Shown: piece after piece, positions 17,025-24,729 of the stretch
How the letters are laid out: every line of letters starts with the position of its first letter
Numbering within the stretch: position 1 is the stretch's first letter
From: Cellulomonas timonensis
GTDB taxonomy: Bacteria; Actinomycetota; Actinomycetes; Actinomycetales; Cellulomonadaceae
Assembly (NCBI RefSeq): GCF_900046455.1
Contig: NZ_FCOT01000010.1
Coordinates: 186,001 to 250,000 of the forward strand
Direction of reading: 5' to 3'
Length of the DNA: 64,000 nucleotides
Position numbers and translations under genes: made by a program
Notes under the pieces: model-generated
What the model saw: only the letters and a program-made list of their open reading frames with translations
Told to the model about the DNA's origin: nothing
Database searches by the model: none

Positions 17025-17330
17025 TCAGCCCTTGCGGTCGCGCTTGCCGCTGCGGGCGATGACGTCCTCACGGGTCAGCTCGGAGCCGTCGTCATCGGCG
17101 CGGAACCACGCCTTGCCCTCGCAGTCGTGGCAGGAGACGAACAGGACCGGGAGTCCGTCGCCGAGCGTCATCCGCAGCCGGGTGAGCGCCTGGCCGCCGC
17201 ACTCGCCGCAGCTCTCCACCCGGAAACCCGCTCGCGAGCCGGACTGGCTGAGCGAGCCCAAGGGCTGCGAGGGCTCCGCCGCGCGGCTACGCGGCGCGCG
17301 GGCGCGCTTCTCCGGTCCCGGGGTCGACAC
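17025..17330 (-). CDS. Small protein with two CxxC pairs, possible zinc ribbon
   Basis: I do not recognise the family of this 101-residue protein. The first 35 residues are basic and low complexity (Pro, Arg, Ser). The core has C-G-E-C, then 25 residues later C-H-D-C in a beta-rich stretch (L-P-V-L-F-V-S), the spacing of a zinc ribbon. A charged helix (S-E-L-T-R-E-D-V-I-A-R) and a basic tail follow. It starts six bases after the DUF3499 stop on the same strand, so the two are probably co-transcribed. Metal or nucleic-acid binding is only inferred from the cysteines. Confidence 0.7.
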   Translation of the reverse strand: MSTPGPEKRARAPRSRAAEPSQPLGSLSQSGSRAGFRVESCGECGGQALTRLRMTLGDGLPVLFVSCHDCEGKAWFRADDDGSELTREDVIARSGKRDRKG

Positions 17331-17336
17331 CGACGA

Positions 17337-17732
17337 TCAGCCCTCATCCGAGCGCAGGATGCGCAGGTGGCCGCGCCGGGGCGCGTTCGCCTCCGCGAGC
17401 GCCGCGATCGGCGCCAGGCCAGCGGACGGCTCGGACACGGCGGGGACGGTTCCCGTCCGTGGGCGGCCCGCCTCACGCACCGCGTCCGCGAGCGCCAGCA
17501 GGTCGTCCTTGCTCGGCCCCGCCTCGACGAACTCGGGGGTGAGCCGGACGACCTCCCAGCCGCGCGGCGCCGTGAGCCGGCCCGCGTGCTCGACGCACAG
17601 GTCGTAGGAGTGCGGCTCGGCGTTGTGGGCCAAGGGGCCGAGCACCGCCGTGGAGTCCGCGTACACGTAGGTCAGGGTGGCGACGGCAGCACGGCCGCAC
17701 GCCGTGCGCGAACACTGCCGGACGGATCTCAC
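17337..17732 (-). CDS. DUF3499 family protein
   Basis: This 131-residue protein begins R-Q-C-S-R-T-A-C-G-R-A-A-V-A-T-L-T-Y-V-Y-A-D-S-T and continues with Y-D-L-C-V-E-H-A-G-R-L-T-A-P-R-G-W, the DUF3499 signature. Two Cys near the start plus C-x-x-H in the middle could bind zinc. The function is unknown. GTG 17732 is chosen because TACGGT lies seven bases upstream. It is divergent from the zincin-like gene, and both promoters appear leaderless. The same pair lies beside the phosphomannomutase gene in Mycobacterium tuberculosis, so the neighbourhood is ancestral. Confidence 0.85.
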   Translation of the reverse strand: MRSVRQCSRTACGRAAVATLTYVYADSTAVLGPLAHNAEPHSYDLCVEHAGRLTAPRGWEVVRLTPEFVEAGPSKDDLLALADAVREAGRPRTGTVPAVSEPSAGLAPIAALAEANAPRRGHLRILRSDEG

Positions 17733-17739
17733 AGGGCAG

Positions 17740-17745
17740 ACCGTA
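17740..17745 (-). promoter_or_regulatory. -10 box TACGGT of DUF3499 gene
   Basis: On the minus strand TACGGT is followed by seven bases and then GTG 17732, consistent with a leaderless mRNA. It faces the TACAGT box of the divergent gene about 50 bases away. Confidence 0.55.
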
Positions 17746-17794
17746 CCGCTCGGGAGAGCCCGACCGCGCCCACGCCGCGCCGCCCGTCGCGGGC

Positions 17795-17800
17795 TACAGT
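17795..17800 (+). promoter_or_regulatory. -10 box TACAGT of zincin-like gene
   Basis: TACAGT, six bases, then GTG 17807. The box fits TAnnnT and implies a leaderless transcript divergent from DUF3499. Confidence 0.6.
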
Positions 17801-17806
17801 GCCCAG

Positions 17807-18262
17807 GTGAGCTCCCCCGTCCAGCACCAGCCCGCAGGCGACCCCCGCCCGGTGCGGCGCCGCGACCGGCGCGGGCGCGGCCTGCGCGGCCCGCTGCTGC
17901 CGGCGGGCGTCCCCGCGGCCCGCACGCGCGCCGAGCGGTTCGACGACCTGGTGCTGACGGCGGTGGAGCGGCTTGAGCGACGGTGGTCCCGCCAGCTCGA
18001 GGGCACCGAGTTCGCGGTCGAGGACGTGCCGCCCTCGAACCCGGCGCCATGGGAGCGGGGCGGGGTCCCGCTGGGCCGTTGCTTCCCGGCCGACGCGGGC
18101 CTCCCGGCGCGCGTGGTCGTGTACCGCCGGCCCGTGGAGACCCGCGCGCTGGATGACGACGACCTGGAGGACTTGGTCCGCGAGGTCGTCGTCGAGCAGG
18201 TCGCCCATCTGCTCGGGCGTTCCCCCGAGGACGTGGACCCGCAGTACCGGGACGGGCACTAA
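17807..18262 (+). CDS. Metallopeptidase-fold (zincin-like) protein, catalytic motif degenerate
   Basis: This 151-residue protein matches the small actinobacterial metallopeptidase-family (PF06262-like) proteins. A basic N-terminus is followed by R-A-E-R-F-D-D-L-V-L-T-A-V-E-R-L, the strand F-A-V-E-D-V-P, and a C-terminal helix where related proteins have H-E-x-x-H. Here the helix reads V-V-V-E-Q-V-A-H-L-L-G, so the first His is missing and peptidase activity is doubtful. The tail D-V-D-P-Q-Y-R is family-typical. The leaderless GTG start is supported by TACAGT six bases upstream. It is divergent from DUF3499 and followed after 12 bases by a GT2 gene. Role unknown. Confidence 0.82.
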   Translation: MSSPVQHQPAGDPRPVRRRDRRGRGLRGPLLPAGVPAARTRAERFDDLVLTAVERLERRWSRQLEGTEFAVEDVPPSNPAPWERGGVPLGRCFPADAGLPARVVVYRRPVETRALDDDDLEDLVREVVVEQVAHLLGRSPEDVDPQYRDGH

Positions 18263-18265
18263 TCT
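18260..18265 (+). promoter_or_regulatory. -10 box TAATCT of GT2 gene
   Basis: TAATCT overlaps the stop codon region of the preceding gene and lies nine bases before ATG 18275; the transcript would have almost no leader. Confidence 0.5.
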
Positions 18266-18274
18266 GATCCGACC

Positions 18275-19132
18275 ATGAGCACCGCCGGCCCCGCCCACGT
18301 CCGTGTCGTCTGCGTCGTCTTCAACCCCGGAGCCGAGCTGGAGGACTTCGCCGTCTCGCTCCAGGGCGCGAGCCGCCTCCCCGTCGAGCTGGTCCTGGTG
18401 GACAACGGGACCGATGACACGGTCACCCGCTCCGTCGCGGAGGCGCATGGCGCCCGGGTGCTCAAGCCGGGCGCGAACCTCGGCTACGGCTCGGGGGCGA
18501 ACGCGGGAGCCCAGGGCGCCGACGCCCCGTGGCTCGTGGTGGCGAACTCCGACCTGGTGTGGGGCCCCGGCTCGCTCGACGCGCTGATCGAGGCCGCGGA
18601 GCGGCACCCACGCGCGGGGTCCCTCGGCCCGGCGCTGCTCAACCCGGACGGCACCGTCTACCCCTCGGCGCGCGAGCTCCCGTCGCTGACCCAGGGAGCC
18701 GGGCACGCGCTCTTCGCGCGGGTGTGGCCGGCGAACCCGTGGACCCGCGCCTATCAGCAGCGCCAGCAGCTCGCCGGCGCCGAGCGGGCCGCCGGATGGC
18801 TGTCCGGGGCCTGCCTGCTGCTGCGGCGCGAGGCGTTCGAGCAGGTCGGCGGGGTCGACAGCTCGTACTTCATGTTCTTCGAGGACCTGGACCTGGGCGA
18901 GCGGCTCGGCCACGCCGGCTGGGAGAACCTCTACGTGCCCACGGCGCGCGTGACGCACGTCGGCGGCACCTCCTGGCGCGAGCGGCCCGCCCGCATGATC
19001 TCGGCCCACCACGCGAGCGCCGCGCTGTACCTGCGCCGCCGGTACCACCGGTGGTACCAGTGGCCCGTGCGCGCTGTCGGGCAGATCGGGCTCAAGGCGC
19101 GCGAGCACCTCGAGCTGCGCGCGGCCCGCTGA
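18275..19132 (+). CDS. Glycosyltransferase family 2, WbbL-like
   Basis: This 285-residue inverting GT-A enzyme has V-V-C-V-V-F-N-P, L-V-L-V-D-N-G-T-D-D, the acceptor-side G-A-N-L-G-Y-G-S-G-A-N, and V-A-N-S-D-L-V, the D-x-D-like metal site. It continues with P-A-L-L-N-P-D-G-T-V-Y-P-S-A-R, W-L-S-G-A-C-L-L-L-R-R and F-F-E-D-L-D-L-G-E-R. This pattern matches rhamnosyltransferases such as mycobacterial WbbL, which adds rhamnose to GlcNAc-PP-decaprenol. In Mycobacterium wbbL lies near manB and whiB2, as here. Rhamnosyl specificity is therefore plausible but inferred. It converges with the DUF5719 gene. Confidence 0.87.
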   Translation: MSTAGPAHVRVVCVVFNPGAELEDFAVSLQGASRLPVELVLVDNGTDDTVTRSVAEAHGARVLKPGANLGYGSGANAGAQGADAPWLVVANSDLVWGPGSLDALIEAAERHPRAGSLGPALLNPDGTVYPSARELPSLTQGAGHALFARVWPANPWTRAYQQRQQLAGAERAAGWLSGACLLLRREAFEQVGGVDSSYFMFFEDLDLGERLGHAGWENLYVPTARVTHVGGTSWRERPARMISAHHASAALYLRRRYHRWYQWPVRAVGQIGLKAREHLELRAAR

Positions 19133-19155
19133 GCCTCGGCCCACACCGCTGAGCG

Positions 19156-20712
19156 TCAGCCCAGCCCCAGCGCGCTGCCCCGCCGGACGCTGACCTGCTT
19201 CGGGCCCGGAGCCTCGGGCGCGGGCCCCAGCACCGCGACCCGCACGCCGTCCGGCTGCACCACCTCCGCCACCACGGCGAACGCCCACACGGGGTCGCCG
19301 TCGGAGGCGACCACCTCGACGCCCGCGACCTCGCCGTGCTCCGCCAACGGGATGCGCGCCGTGCGGCCCTCCGCGACCTGCACCGCCTGTTCGCCGAGCA
19401 CCTCGCCGCGTGGGCCGTAGTAGCGCAGCACAACCTCGCCGGAGCCGGCCTGTGCCGGGTCGCCCTGCTGCGGCGCGCGGGCGATCAGCACCGTCGAGCC
19501 GGCGCCGACTGGCGTCGCGACGAGCCCACCGGCCACCGGGGCCGTCGCGGCGGCCCAGGCGCGTTCGAGCGTCGGTGTGGGGTCGAGCTCGCTGGGGGCG
19601 CCGGACCTCGTCAGCATCGCGGCGGCGACGAGGGGCACGTCGGCGTCGACCACCACGGTGTAGGCCCCTGCCGCCAGCCCGCCGAGCGGGACGTCGGTCA
19701 CCGCTCCCCCGGTCAGCGGGACCTCGTCCGCGCCGGGGAGCGGCACGGGCCCGTCTTCGCCGAGCAGTGTCAGCCGCGCCGTCGCGCCGTCTCCGCCAGG
19801 GGCGAGGAGGCGCAGCACGGGCTGGTCCGCGTCGTCGACGCTGGACTCCTCGACCAGGACACCGGCGACGACCTGGCGTGTGGCGGGCGCCGCGCCCGGG
19901 ACCACCAGGTCGGTGCCCGCGGCGGTGAACCCGCGCCGCCGGGAGTCCTGCAGGTACGCCGAGACGGCGCCGCCCGTGGTGCTGAGGCGTGCCACCAGGC
20001 GGCGTTGCTCGGCGGCCACGCCGGAGAGCACGACGACCCGCCGCGCGCCGGGGGCCACGAGGTAGCGGGCGGAGCCGGCGAGGTCGATCTGGCCCGCCGG
20101 CCCCCACAGCTCGACCGCGACGTCCGCCGGGGTGGCGCCGGGGTTCTCGATGACCAGGAACGCGGAGCTGCTGATCTCGGTGCTGCCGCCCACGAGCCAG
20201 AGGTCCGAGCCCGGTGCCTGGCAGCCCGCCGCCGCGAGGCCACGCAGGTCACCGGCGGTGACGAGCGCCGAGGTGGCGCCGGCCAGCCATGCGGGGCTCC
20301 CGTCCTGCGCGTCGCCCTGCAGCAGCACCGGCGCCGTGGCGTCGGCGACGAGGGCGGTGCGCGCCGCCTGACCGGCGAGGTCCGCCGCTGCGCTGCCCTC
20401 GCCGAGGAGGGTCAGCGAGGCGGGCGCGGCGTCGCCCGCGGCGCCCGGGACGCTGAGCCCGCGCACCCGGAACACTGGCGCGACGGGCGTCGTGTCGAAG
20501 CCGCCGACTCCCGTGGCCTCGGGCTGCTGCAACGGTCCCGGGCACACCAGGGTGGTGCGTGCGGGCGCCACCTCGACGAGCGTCGCGGGGACCGGCTCCG
20601 TTGTGGGCGCGGCGACTATGCCCGCGGCGCCCACCACGGCGCCGACCGTGCCCACCACGACGAGGCCCGATGCGGCACGTGCGAGGCGTGCGGCCCAGCG
20701 GGGGGCGGTCAT
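19156..20712 (-). CDS. DUF5719 family secreted/membrane-anchored protein
   Basis: This 518-residue protein has an N-terminal hydrophobic anchor (about residues 10-36) and a long extracytoplasmic Ala/Val/Gly-rich beta region with one C-P-G near residue 57. Repeated beta motifs such as L-W-L-V-G-G-S-T, L-V-I-E-N-P-G-x-T-P-A-D-V and R-R-V-V-V-L-S follow. The pattern and position after a large GT2 membrane protein match DUF5719. ATG 20712 overlaps the stop of the upstream giant GT2 gene (ATGA), so the two are made together. DUF5719 may assist that enzyme outside the membrane; this is inference. Confidence 0.85.
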   Translation of the reverse strand: MTAPRWAARLARAASGLVVVGTVGAVVGAAGIVAAPTTEPVPATLVEVAPARTTLVCPGPLQQPEATGVGGFDTTPVAPVFRVRGLSVPGAAGDAAPASLTLLGEGSAAADLAGQAARTALVADATAPVLLQGDAQDGSPAWLAGATSALVTAGDLRGLAAAGCQAPGSDLWLVGGSTEISSSAFLVIENPGATPADVAVELWGPAGQIDLAGSARYLVAPGARRVVVLSGVAAEQRRLVARLSTTGGAVSAYLQDSRRRGFTAAGTDLVVPGAAPATRQVVAGVLVEESSVDDADQPVLRLLAPGGDGATARLTLLGEDGPVPLPGADEVPLTGGAVTDVPLGGLAAGAYTVVVDADVPLVAAAMLTRSGAPSELDPTPTLERAWAAATAPVAGGLVATPVGAGSTVLIARAPQQGDPAQAGSGEVVLRYYGPRGEVLGEQAVQVAEGRTARIPLAEHGEVAGVEVVASDGDPVWAFAVVAEVVQPDGVRVAVLGPAPEAPGPKQVSVRRGSALGLG

Positions 20713-23700
20713 CGGCGTCCTGCCTTTCGTCGACGGAACGGCAGCGCGAGCAGGACCGTCACCAGCACCACGGAGCCCTGGACGGCGAGCCACAGCTCCC
20801 GATGCTGCCCCTGGTGGCCCACCACGAGACGGCCGCCGTCGGGCCCGAGGTCGAACGCCTGCCGCCAGTCGGCCTGGTCCACCGCCAGCGGTCGCCCGTC
20901 GAGCGTGGCCGTCCACCCGGGATCGGCGCGTTCGGCCAGCACGACGCGTCGCGAGGCCGACCCCGGCGGGACCTGCGTGTCGACGGTGCGACGGTCCGAG
21001 TCGAGCGCGGTGTCGGCATCCGGGTCGTCGCCCTCGGCCAGGCGAGCCCAGCTGCTGACGGTGCCCTGCACAGTGCCGCCGGGCGCCGCCGACGCCTGGA
21101 CCCGCCAGATCGTGCCGGCGGTGTTCTCGGTGATCCGCTCCAAGCCGGCGGTGGAGTCCAGCCGGGCGACCAGATCGGCCCGCGCGTCGGGGCCGGGCTG
21201 TGGCGCGTCGGCGTCGGACCCGGTCGGCGACGGCGGGACGAGGACGTCGCCCACCCCGAACTCGGCGAGCTCGAGCGCCACGTCACCGCTGGTGGCAGCG
21301 GCGATCCGCGCCACCAGGCGATCGAGCAGGGCCTCGGGCTCCTCGATCGGGGCGGCCTGCGCCCCACGCAGCGCGCCCTGCACCGTGCGGGTCCAGACCG
21401 TGGCCGATTGGTCCACCAGGAGAACCCCGTCGCCGCGCACGAGCTGCCAGGTGACGACGCCGTCGGCTGCGACCTCGACCATCAGCACCCGCGACCCGCG
21501 CGGCGCCGACTGGGCCTGCTGCCCCACGGCCGGGACCACGAGGCGGTCCAGCGCGACGACCTGCGCGAGCCCGTCCGTCCGCGCCTGCCACGCCCAGCCG
21601 CCCAGGCTCGCCGCGACCACCGCGCCGGCGAGGACCCCGCCCAGGACGACGCTCGGCTGCCGCCATCCGAACGTGGCCCGCCCGATGCGCGCGCGCAGCC
21701 CTTGCGTGCCGAGCACGGCGGCGGCGAGGAGCCCCGCGCTGGCGAACGAGACGCCCGCGCCGGCCCAGCCGCGCACGAGCTGCCCGTCGGCCACCGCGAC
21801 GTCGACCATCCCGCTGGCCACTGCCGTCGCGAGCCCGGCGGCCGCGGCGGCCCACGCGAGGCGCACCGCACGCGCCACCGGGGCGCCTCGCAGCAGCCCG
21901 AGAAGCGCCAGGACCAGCACCACGGCCCCGAGCGCCCACGGCCAGTACTCGGCGACGGCGGCGGGAACGAGGGCGGGGACGAGGGCGGAGGCGTCCGACG
22001 GGACGCCGAGCAGCAGGGCGAGCGGCGTCGCCGAGGTCGACGGGTACGGCAGGCCCGGGTCGGCGACGAGCAGCCGCAAGCCCTCGACGCCGCGCGACGC
22101 GGCCTCGGCGAGCACCGGTCCGAGCACGACGAGTGCGGGCAGGGGCACGAGCAGCACCCGGGCCCGGCCACGTAGGGCGCACAACGCGACCGCGACGACC
22201 AGGAGCACACCGGGCACGAGCAGCACGGGGGCGCCCGCGGCCATCACGGCGAACGCCAGCGCGGCGGCCGCCGTCGCGGCGGTGGACGCCGCGCGTGGGC
22301 GGATGTCCACCCGCTCCGGCGCGGGCTCCTCCTCCGACGCGTCATCGGGCGCCGCGTCCTCCGCCGTCCGGCGCTGCGCCGTCGCCACGCCCGAGAGCAC
22401 GGTGTCGACCTGATGCGAGCCCGTCGCCCGGGCGAGGCCGAGTGCCACCCACGGCAGTGCGAGGTGCGCGAGCACGGCGCCGAGCCGGCCCTCGCCGAGG
22501 CCGAGCAGCAGCGCCGGGGCGGCCGCCCACACCAGCGCGGCCCACAGCCGGATGCCGACCGAGCGCGTCGCGGCGCCGGCCGCGAACCACGCGCCGAGCC
22601 CGCCGAGCAGCACCGACCCGAGCAGCAGCGCACTGACCGCCGCCGAGAGCGAGCCTGCTGCGGCCGCGGCGGCGGGTAGCAGCACCGTGAGCAGGGCATC
22701 GGCCGGGCCCGCGTTCCCCAGCCCGCCCGCGATCCAGCCGGAGGTGGCGGCCTGCCACAGCTCGGCGAGGGTCGCGGCCGCGGGTGCCAGGGCTCCTCCC
22801 ACGAGCGCCGACCCGCTGAACGCCGCGCCGGCCACCGGGCCGACGGCCAGCGCGGACACCCCGACCAGCAGCACGGCGAGCACCCCGAGGGTCGTGCGGC
22901 GACGCGCGGCCAGCGCGGCGAGCTCACGCAACTCGAGCTCACTGGGCGCGTGCACGATGCGGCGCTCCTCCGCGCGGGCCAGGCGGCGGTCGCGCCACTC
23001 CCGGCCCACCTCGCGCCAGCTCGCCTGCAACGGGCGCAGCGTGCGGCGCGAGACGCGGCGGGTGCGGGACGCCTTGCGACGGGCCCGCAGCACGGCGCCG
23101 GGCCGCGCCAGGACTGCCAGGGGCGCGGTCAGCTCGGTGACCGCGAGCAGGGGCTCCTTCGTCGCGAGCCGCACGAGCGTGCGCACCGCGCCGGCGGCGA
23201 CGGCCATGAGCGCGACGAGCGGCATGAGCAGCAACGGCGCCGTGACGAGGCGTTGGTGCAGGAGCGCGCGCCGACGTCCCGCGAAGGACCGGCGCGGATC
23301 GCCGGTGTCGGGCAGCCCGTCGCCATCGGCGTCGACCTCGGCGCCGGCGCCCGGCAGGCCCCGCAGCCCGTGGTACGACGCCTGGGCGTGCCGCACGACG
23401 GCGGAGGGCACCACGACGACGCGGTGGCCCGCGAGCCGGGCGCGGCGCGAGAGGTCGAAGCCGTCGCCGAACGGCCCGAGCGCCGGGTCGGGCCCGTCGA
23501 GCTCGTCCCACACGTCGCACCGCACCAGCGCGCCGGCGATCCCGACGCCCAACACGTCGTCGCGGCCGTCATGCTGGCCCTGGTCGACCTCGGCGTCCTC
23601 GACGCCCGTCATCCGGCGGCCCGAGCGCGACGTGCGCAGCCCGACCTCGAGCAGGCGTGCCGGGTCTGTCCAGGTGCGCTGCTTGACTCCCGCGACGCCG

Positions 23701-24158
23701 ACCGACGGGGCGTGCTCGACGGCCCGCAGCAGCTCCGCGAGCGCCTCCGGCTCCGGCGCGCTGTCGTCATGGAGCAGCCACAGCCACGAGCCGGCGGTGT
23801 CGGCCGCCGGCGCGAGCATGCTGGGGGGAGCCAGGGTGGCGAGGGCGCCGCGCACGGCCGCGCCGAAGGTGCGCGCCCCGGGCACGGGCGCCGCGACGAT
23901 CTCGGGCGCCATGTCGCCCGGCAGGCCGGCGAAGGCGCCGCGGGCCAGCCGGAGGACGTCCTCGTCGGCGGTGGGCGCGACGTCGACGACCACGACCTTG
24001 CCGGGCACGTGGGTCTGGGCGCCAAGGGCCTGCAGCGTCGGCGCCAGATACCGGGTGGGGCCGTGGGTGACCACGACGGCGGTGACGGCCAGAGCGGACC
24101 TGGCCGAGGTGGGGGCCTCGGCCAGCCGGAGCCCGGTGGGCAGCGTGGAGTCAGTCAT
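20709..24158 (-). CDS. Giant membrane glycosyltransferase family 2 protein
   Basis: This 1149-residue protein carries an N-terminal GT2 domain (about residues 20-300) with A-V-V-V-T-H-G, V-V-V-V-D-V-A and L-L-H-D-D-S-A-P-E-P, the D-D-S nucleotide/metal site. About ten or more transmembrane segments follow between residues 310 and 900, then a C-terminal extracytoplasmic region of about 220 residues ending in one more helix. This layout is conserved in actinobacteria between manB and whiB and is linked to wall polysaccharide synthesis, but the product is unknown. It is followed by DUF5719 with a 4-base overlap and preceded by an unremarkable 45-base spacer to whiB. Confidence 0.88.
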   Translation of the reverse strand: MTDSTLPTGLRLAEAPTSARSALAVTAVVVTHGPTRYLAPTLQALGAQTHVPGKVVVVDVAPTADEDVLRLARGAFAGLPGDMAPEIVAAPVPGARTFGAAVRGALATLAPPSMLAPAADTAGSWLWLLHDDSAPEPEALAELLRAVEHAPSVGVAGVKQRTWTDPARLLEVGLRTSRSGRRMTGVEDAEVDQGQHDGRDDVLGVGIAGALVRCDVWDELDGPDPALGPFGDGFDLSRRARLAGHRVVVVPSAVVRHAQASYHGLRGLPGAGAEVDADGDGLPDTGDPRRSFAGRRRALLHQRLVTAPLLLMPLVALMAVAAGAVRTLVRLATKEPLLAVTELTAPLAVLARPGAVLRARRKASRTRRVSRRTLRPLQASWREVGREWRDRRLARAEERRIVHAPSELELRELAALAARRRTTLGVLAVLLVGVSALAVGPVAGAAFSGSALVGGALAPAAATLAELWQAATSGWIAGGLGNAGPADALLTVLLPAAAAAAGSLSAAVSALLLGSVLLGGLGAWFAAGAATRSVGIRLWAALVWAAAPALLLGLGEGRLGAVLAHLALPWVALGLARATGSHQVDTVLSGVATAQRRTAEDAAPDDASEEEPAPERVDIRPRAASTAATAAAALAFAVMAAGAPVLLVPGVLLVVAVALCALRGRARVLLVPLPALVVLGPVLAEAASRGVEGLRLLVADPGLPYPSTSATPLALLLGVPSDASALVPALVPAAVAEYWPWALGAVVLVLALLGLLRGAPVARAVRLAWAAAAAGLATAVASGMVDVAVADGQLVRGWAGAGVSFASAGLLAAAVLGTQGLRARIGRATFGWRQPSVVLGGVLAGAVVAASLGGWAWQARTDGLAQVVALDRLVVPAVGQQAQSAPRGSRVLMVEVAADGVVTWQLVRGDGVLLVDQSATVWTRTVQGALRGAQAAPIEEPEALLDRLVARIAAATSGDVALELAEFGVGDVLVPPSPTGSDADAPQPGPDARADLVARLDSTAGLERITENTAGTIWRVQASAAPGGTVQGTVSSWARLAEGDDPDADTALDSDRRTVDTQVPPGSASRRVVLAERADPGWTATLDGRPLAVDQADWRQAFDLGPDGGRLVVGHQGQHRELWLAVQGSVVLVTVLLALPFRRRKAGRR

Positions 24159-24202
24159 CTCGCGACATCATGGCCCTTGTCGGGCCAGTCGGGAAAAGTT
24201 GA

Positions 24203-24538
24203 TCAGACGACGCGGCGCTTGAGCTTGCGCCGCTCCCGCTCGGACAGGCCGCCCCAGATGCCGAACCGCTCGTCGTTCTCGAGCGCGTACTCCAGGCACT
24301 CAGAGCGGACGTCGCAGCCGGTGCAGACCTTCTTGGCCTCCCTGGTCGATCCGCCCTTCTCCGGGAAGAACGCCTCAGGGTCGGTCTGCGCGCACAGGGC
24401 GCGCTCCTGCCAGCCCATGAGCCCGTCGTCGGCGGGCGTGCCGAAGAGATTGAGGACGTTCGAGGGCTCCTGGGTGGCCACTGTCGAGCGACCCGCGTCG
24501 GAGGGGAAGGAGCCGTCGGCGTCGAGCAGATTCCACAT
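24203..24538 (-). CDS. whiB: WhiB-family iron-sulfur transcriptional regulator (WhiB/WhiB2/WhmD type)
   Basis: WhiB proteins bind a 4Fe-4S cluster and the primary sigma factor to control division and development genes. The 111 residues hold the four cluster cysteines at 49, 72, 75 and 81 (C, C-x-x-C, C), the block W-Q-E-R-A-L-C-A-Q-T-D-P-E-A-F-F-P shared with Streptomyces WhiB and mycobacterial WhmD, the turn G-I-W-G-G-L-S, and a basic C-terminal tail R-E-R-R-K-L-K-R-R for DNA. ATG 24538 is chosen over a longer frame because GGAGGAA precedes it by about four bases. A sigma-A-type promoter with an operator-like palindrome lies about 150 bases upstream. Confidence 0.95.
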   Translation of the reverse strand: MWNLLDADGSFPSDAGRSTVATQEPSNVLNLFGTPADDGLMGWQERALCAQTDPEAFFPEKGGSTREAKKVCTGCDVRSECLEYALENDERFGIWGGLSERERRKLKRRVV

Positions 24539-24689
24539 GGGGTTCCTCCGTGCTCGATGGTGCTCGTGTGGATCGTGCGGCCGGTCGGGCGACGATGCCC
24601 GGCGGCGTTCGGCACAAGGCCGCATCCCCGCTCCAGCCGCGCCCTGACCCTGCGCAGAACCTGGACGTTGCGTGAAACGGTTCTAAGAA

Positions 24690-24718
24690 ATTACACGCGT
24701 GTCGTTCGAAATCGTCAA
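24690..24718 (-). promoter_or_regulatory. whiB promoter: TTGACG-N17-TGTAAT with overlapping palindrome
   Basis: On the minus strand a -35 TTGACG (24713-24718) and a -10 TGTAAT (24690-24695) are separated by exactly 17 bases. The perfect 10-bp palindrome ACACGCGTGT (24693-24702) overlaps the -10, so a bound protein would block initiation. The implied 5' leader of whiB is about 145 bases. The surrounding DNA is AT-richer than the genes. Confidence 0.72.
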
Positions 24719-24729
24719 GCGGAACTGTG

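Noticed and set aside
19336-22413. A 1025-codon open frame on the plus strand
   Set aside because: It is antisense to DUF5719 and the giant GT2, is built of Arg/Ala/Gly/Pro-rich sequence without domains, and results from the lack of stops in GC-rich DNA.
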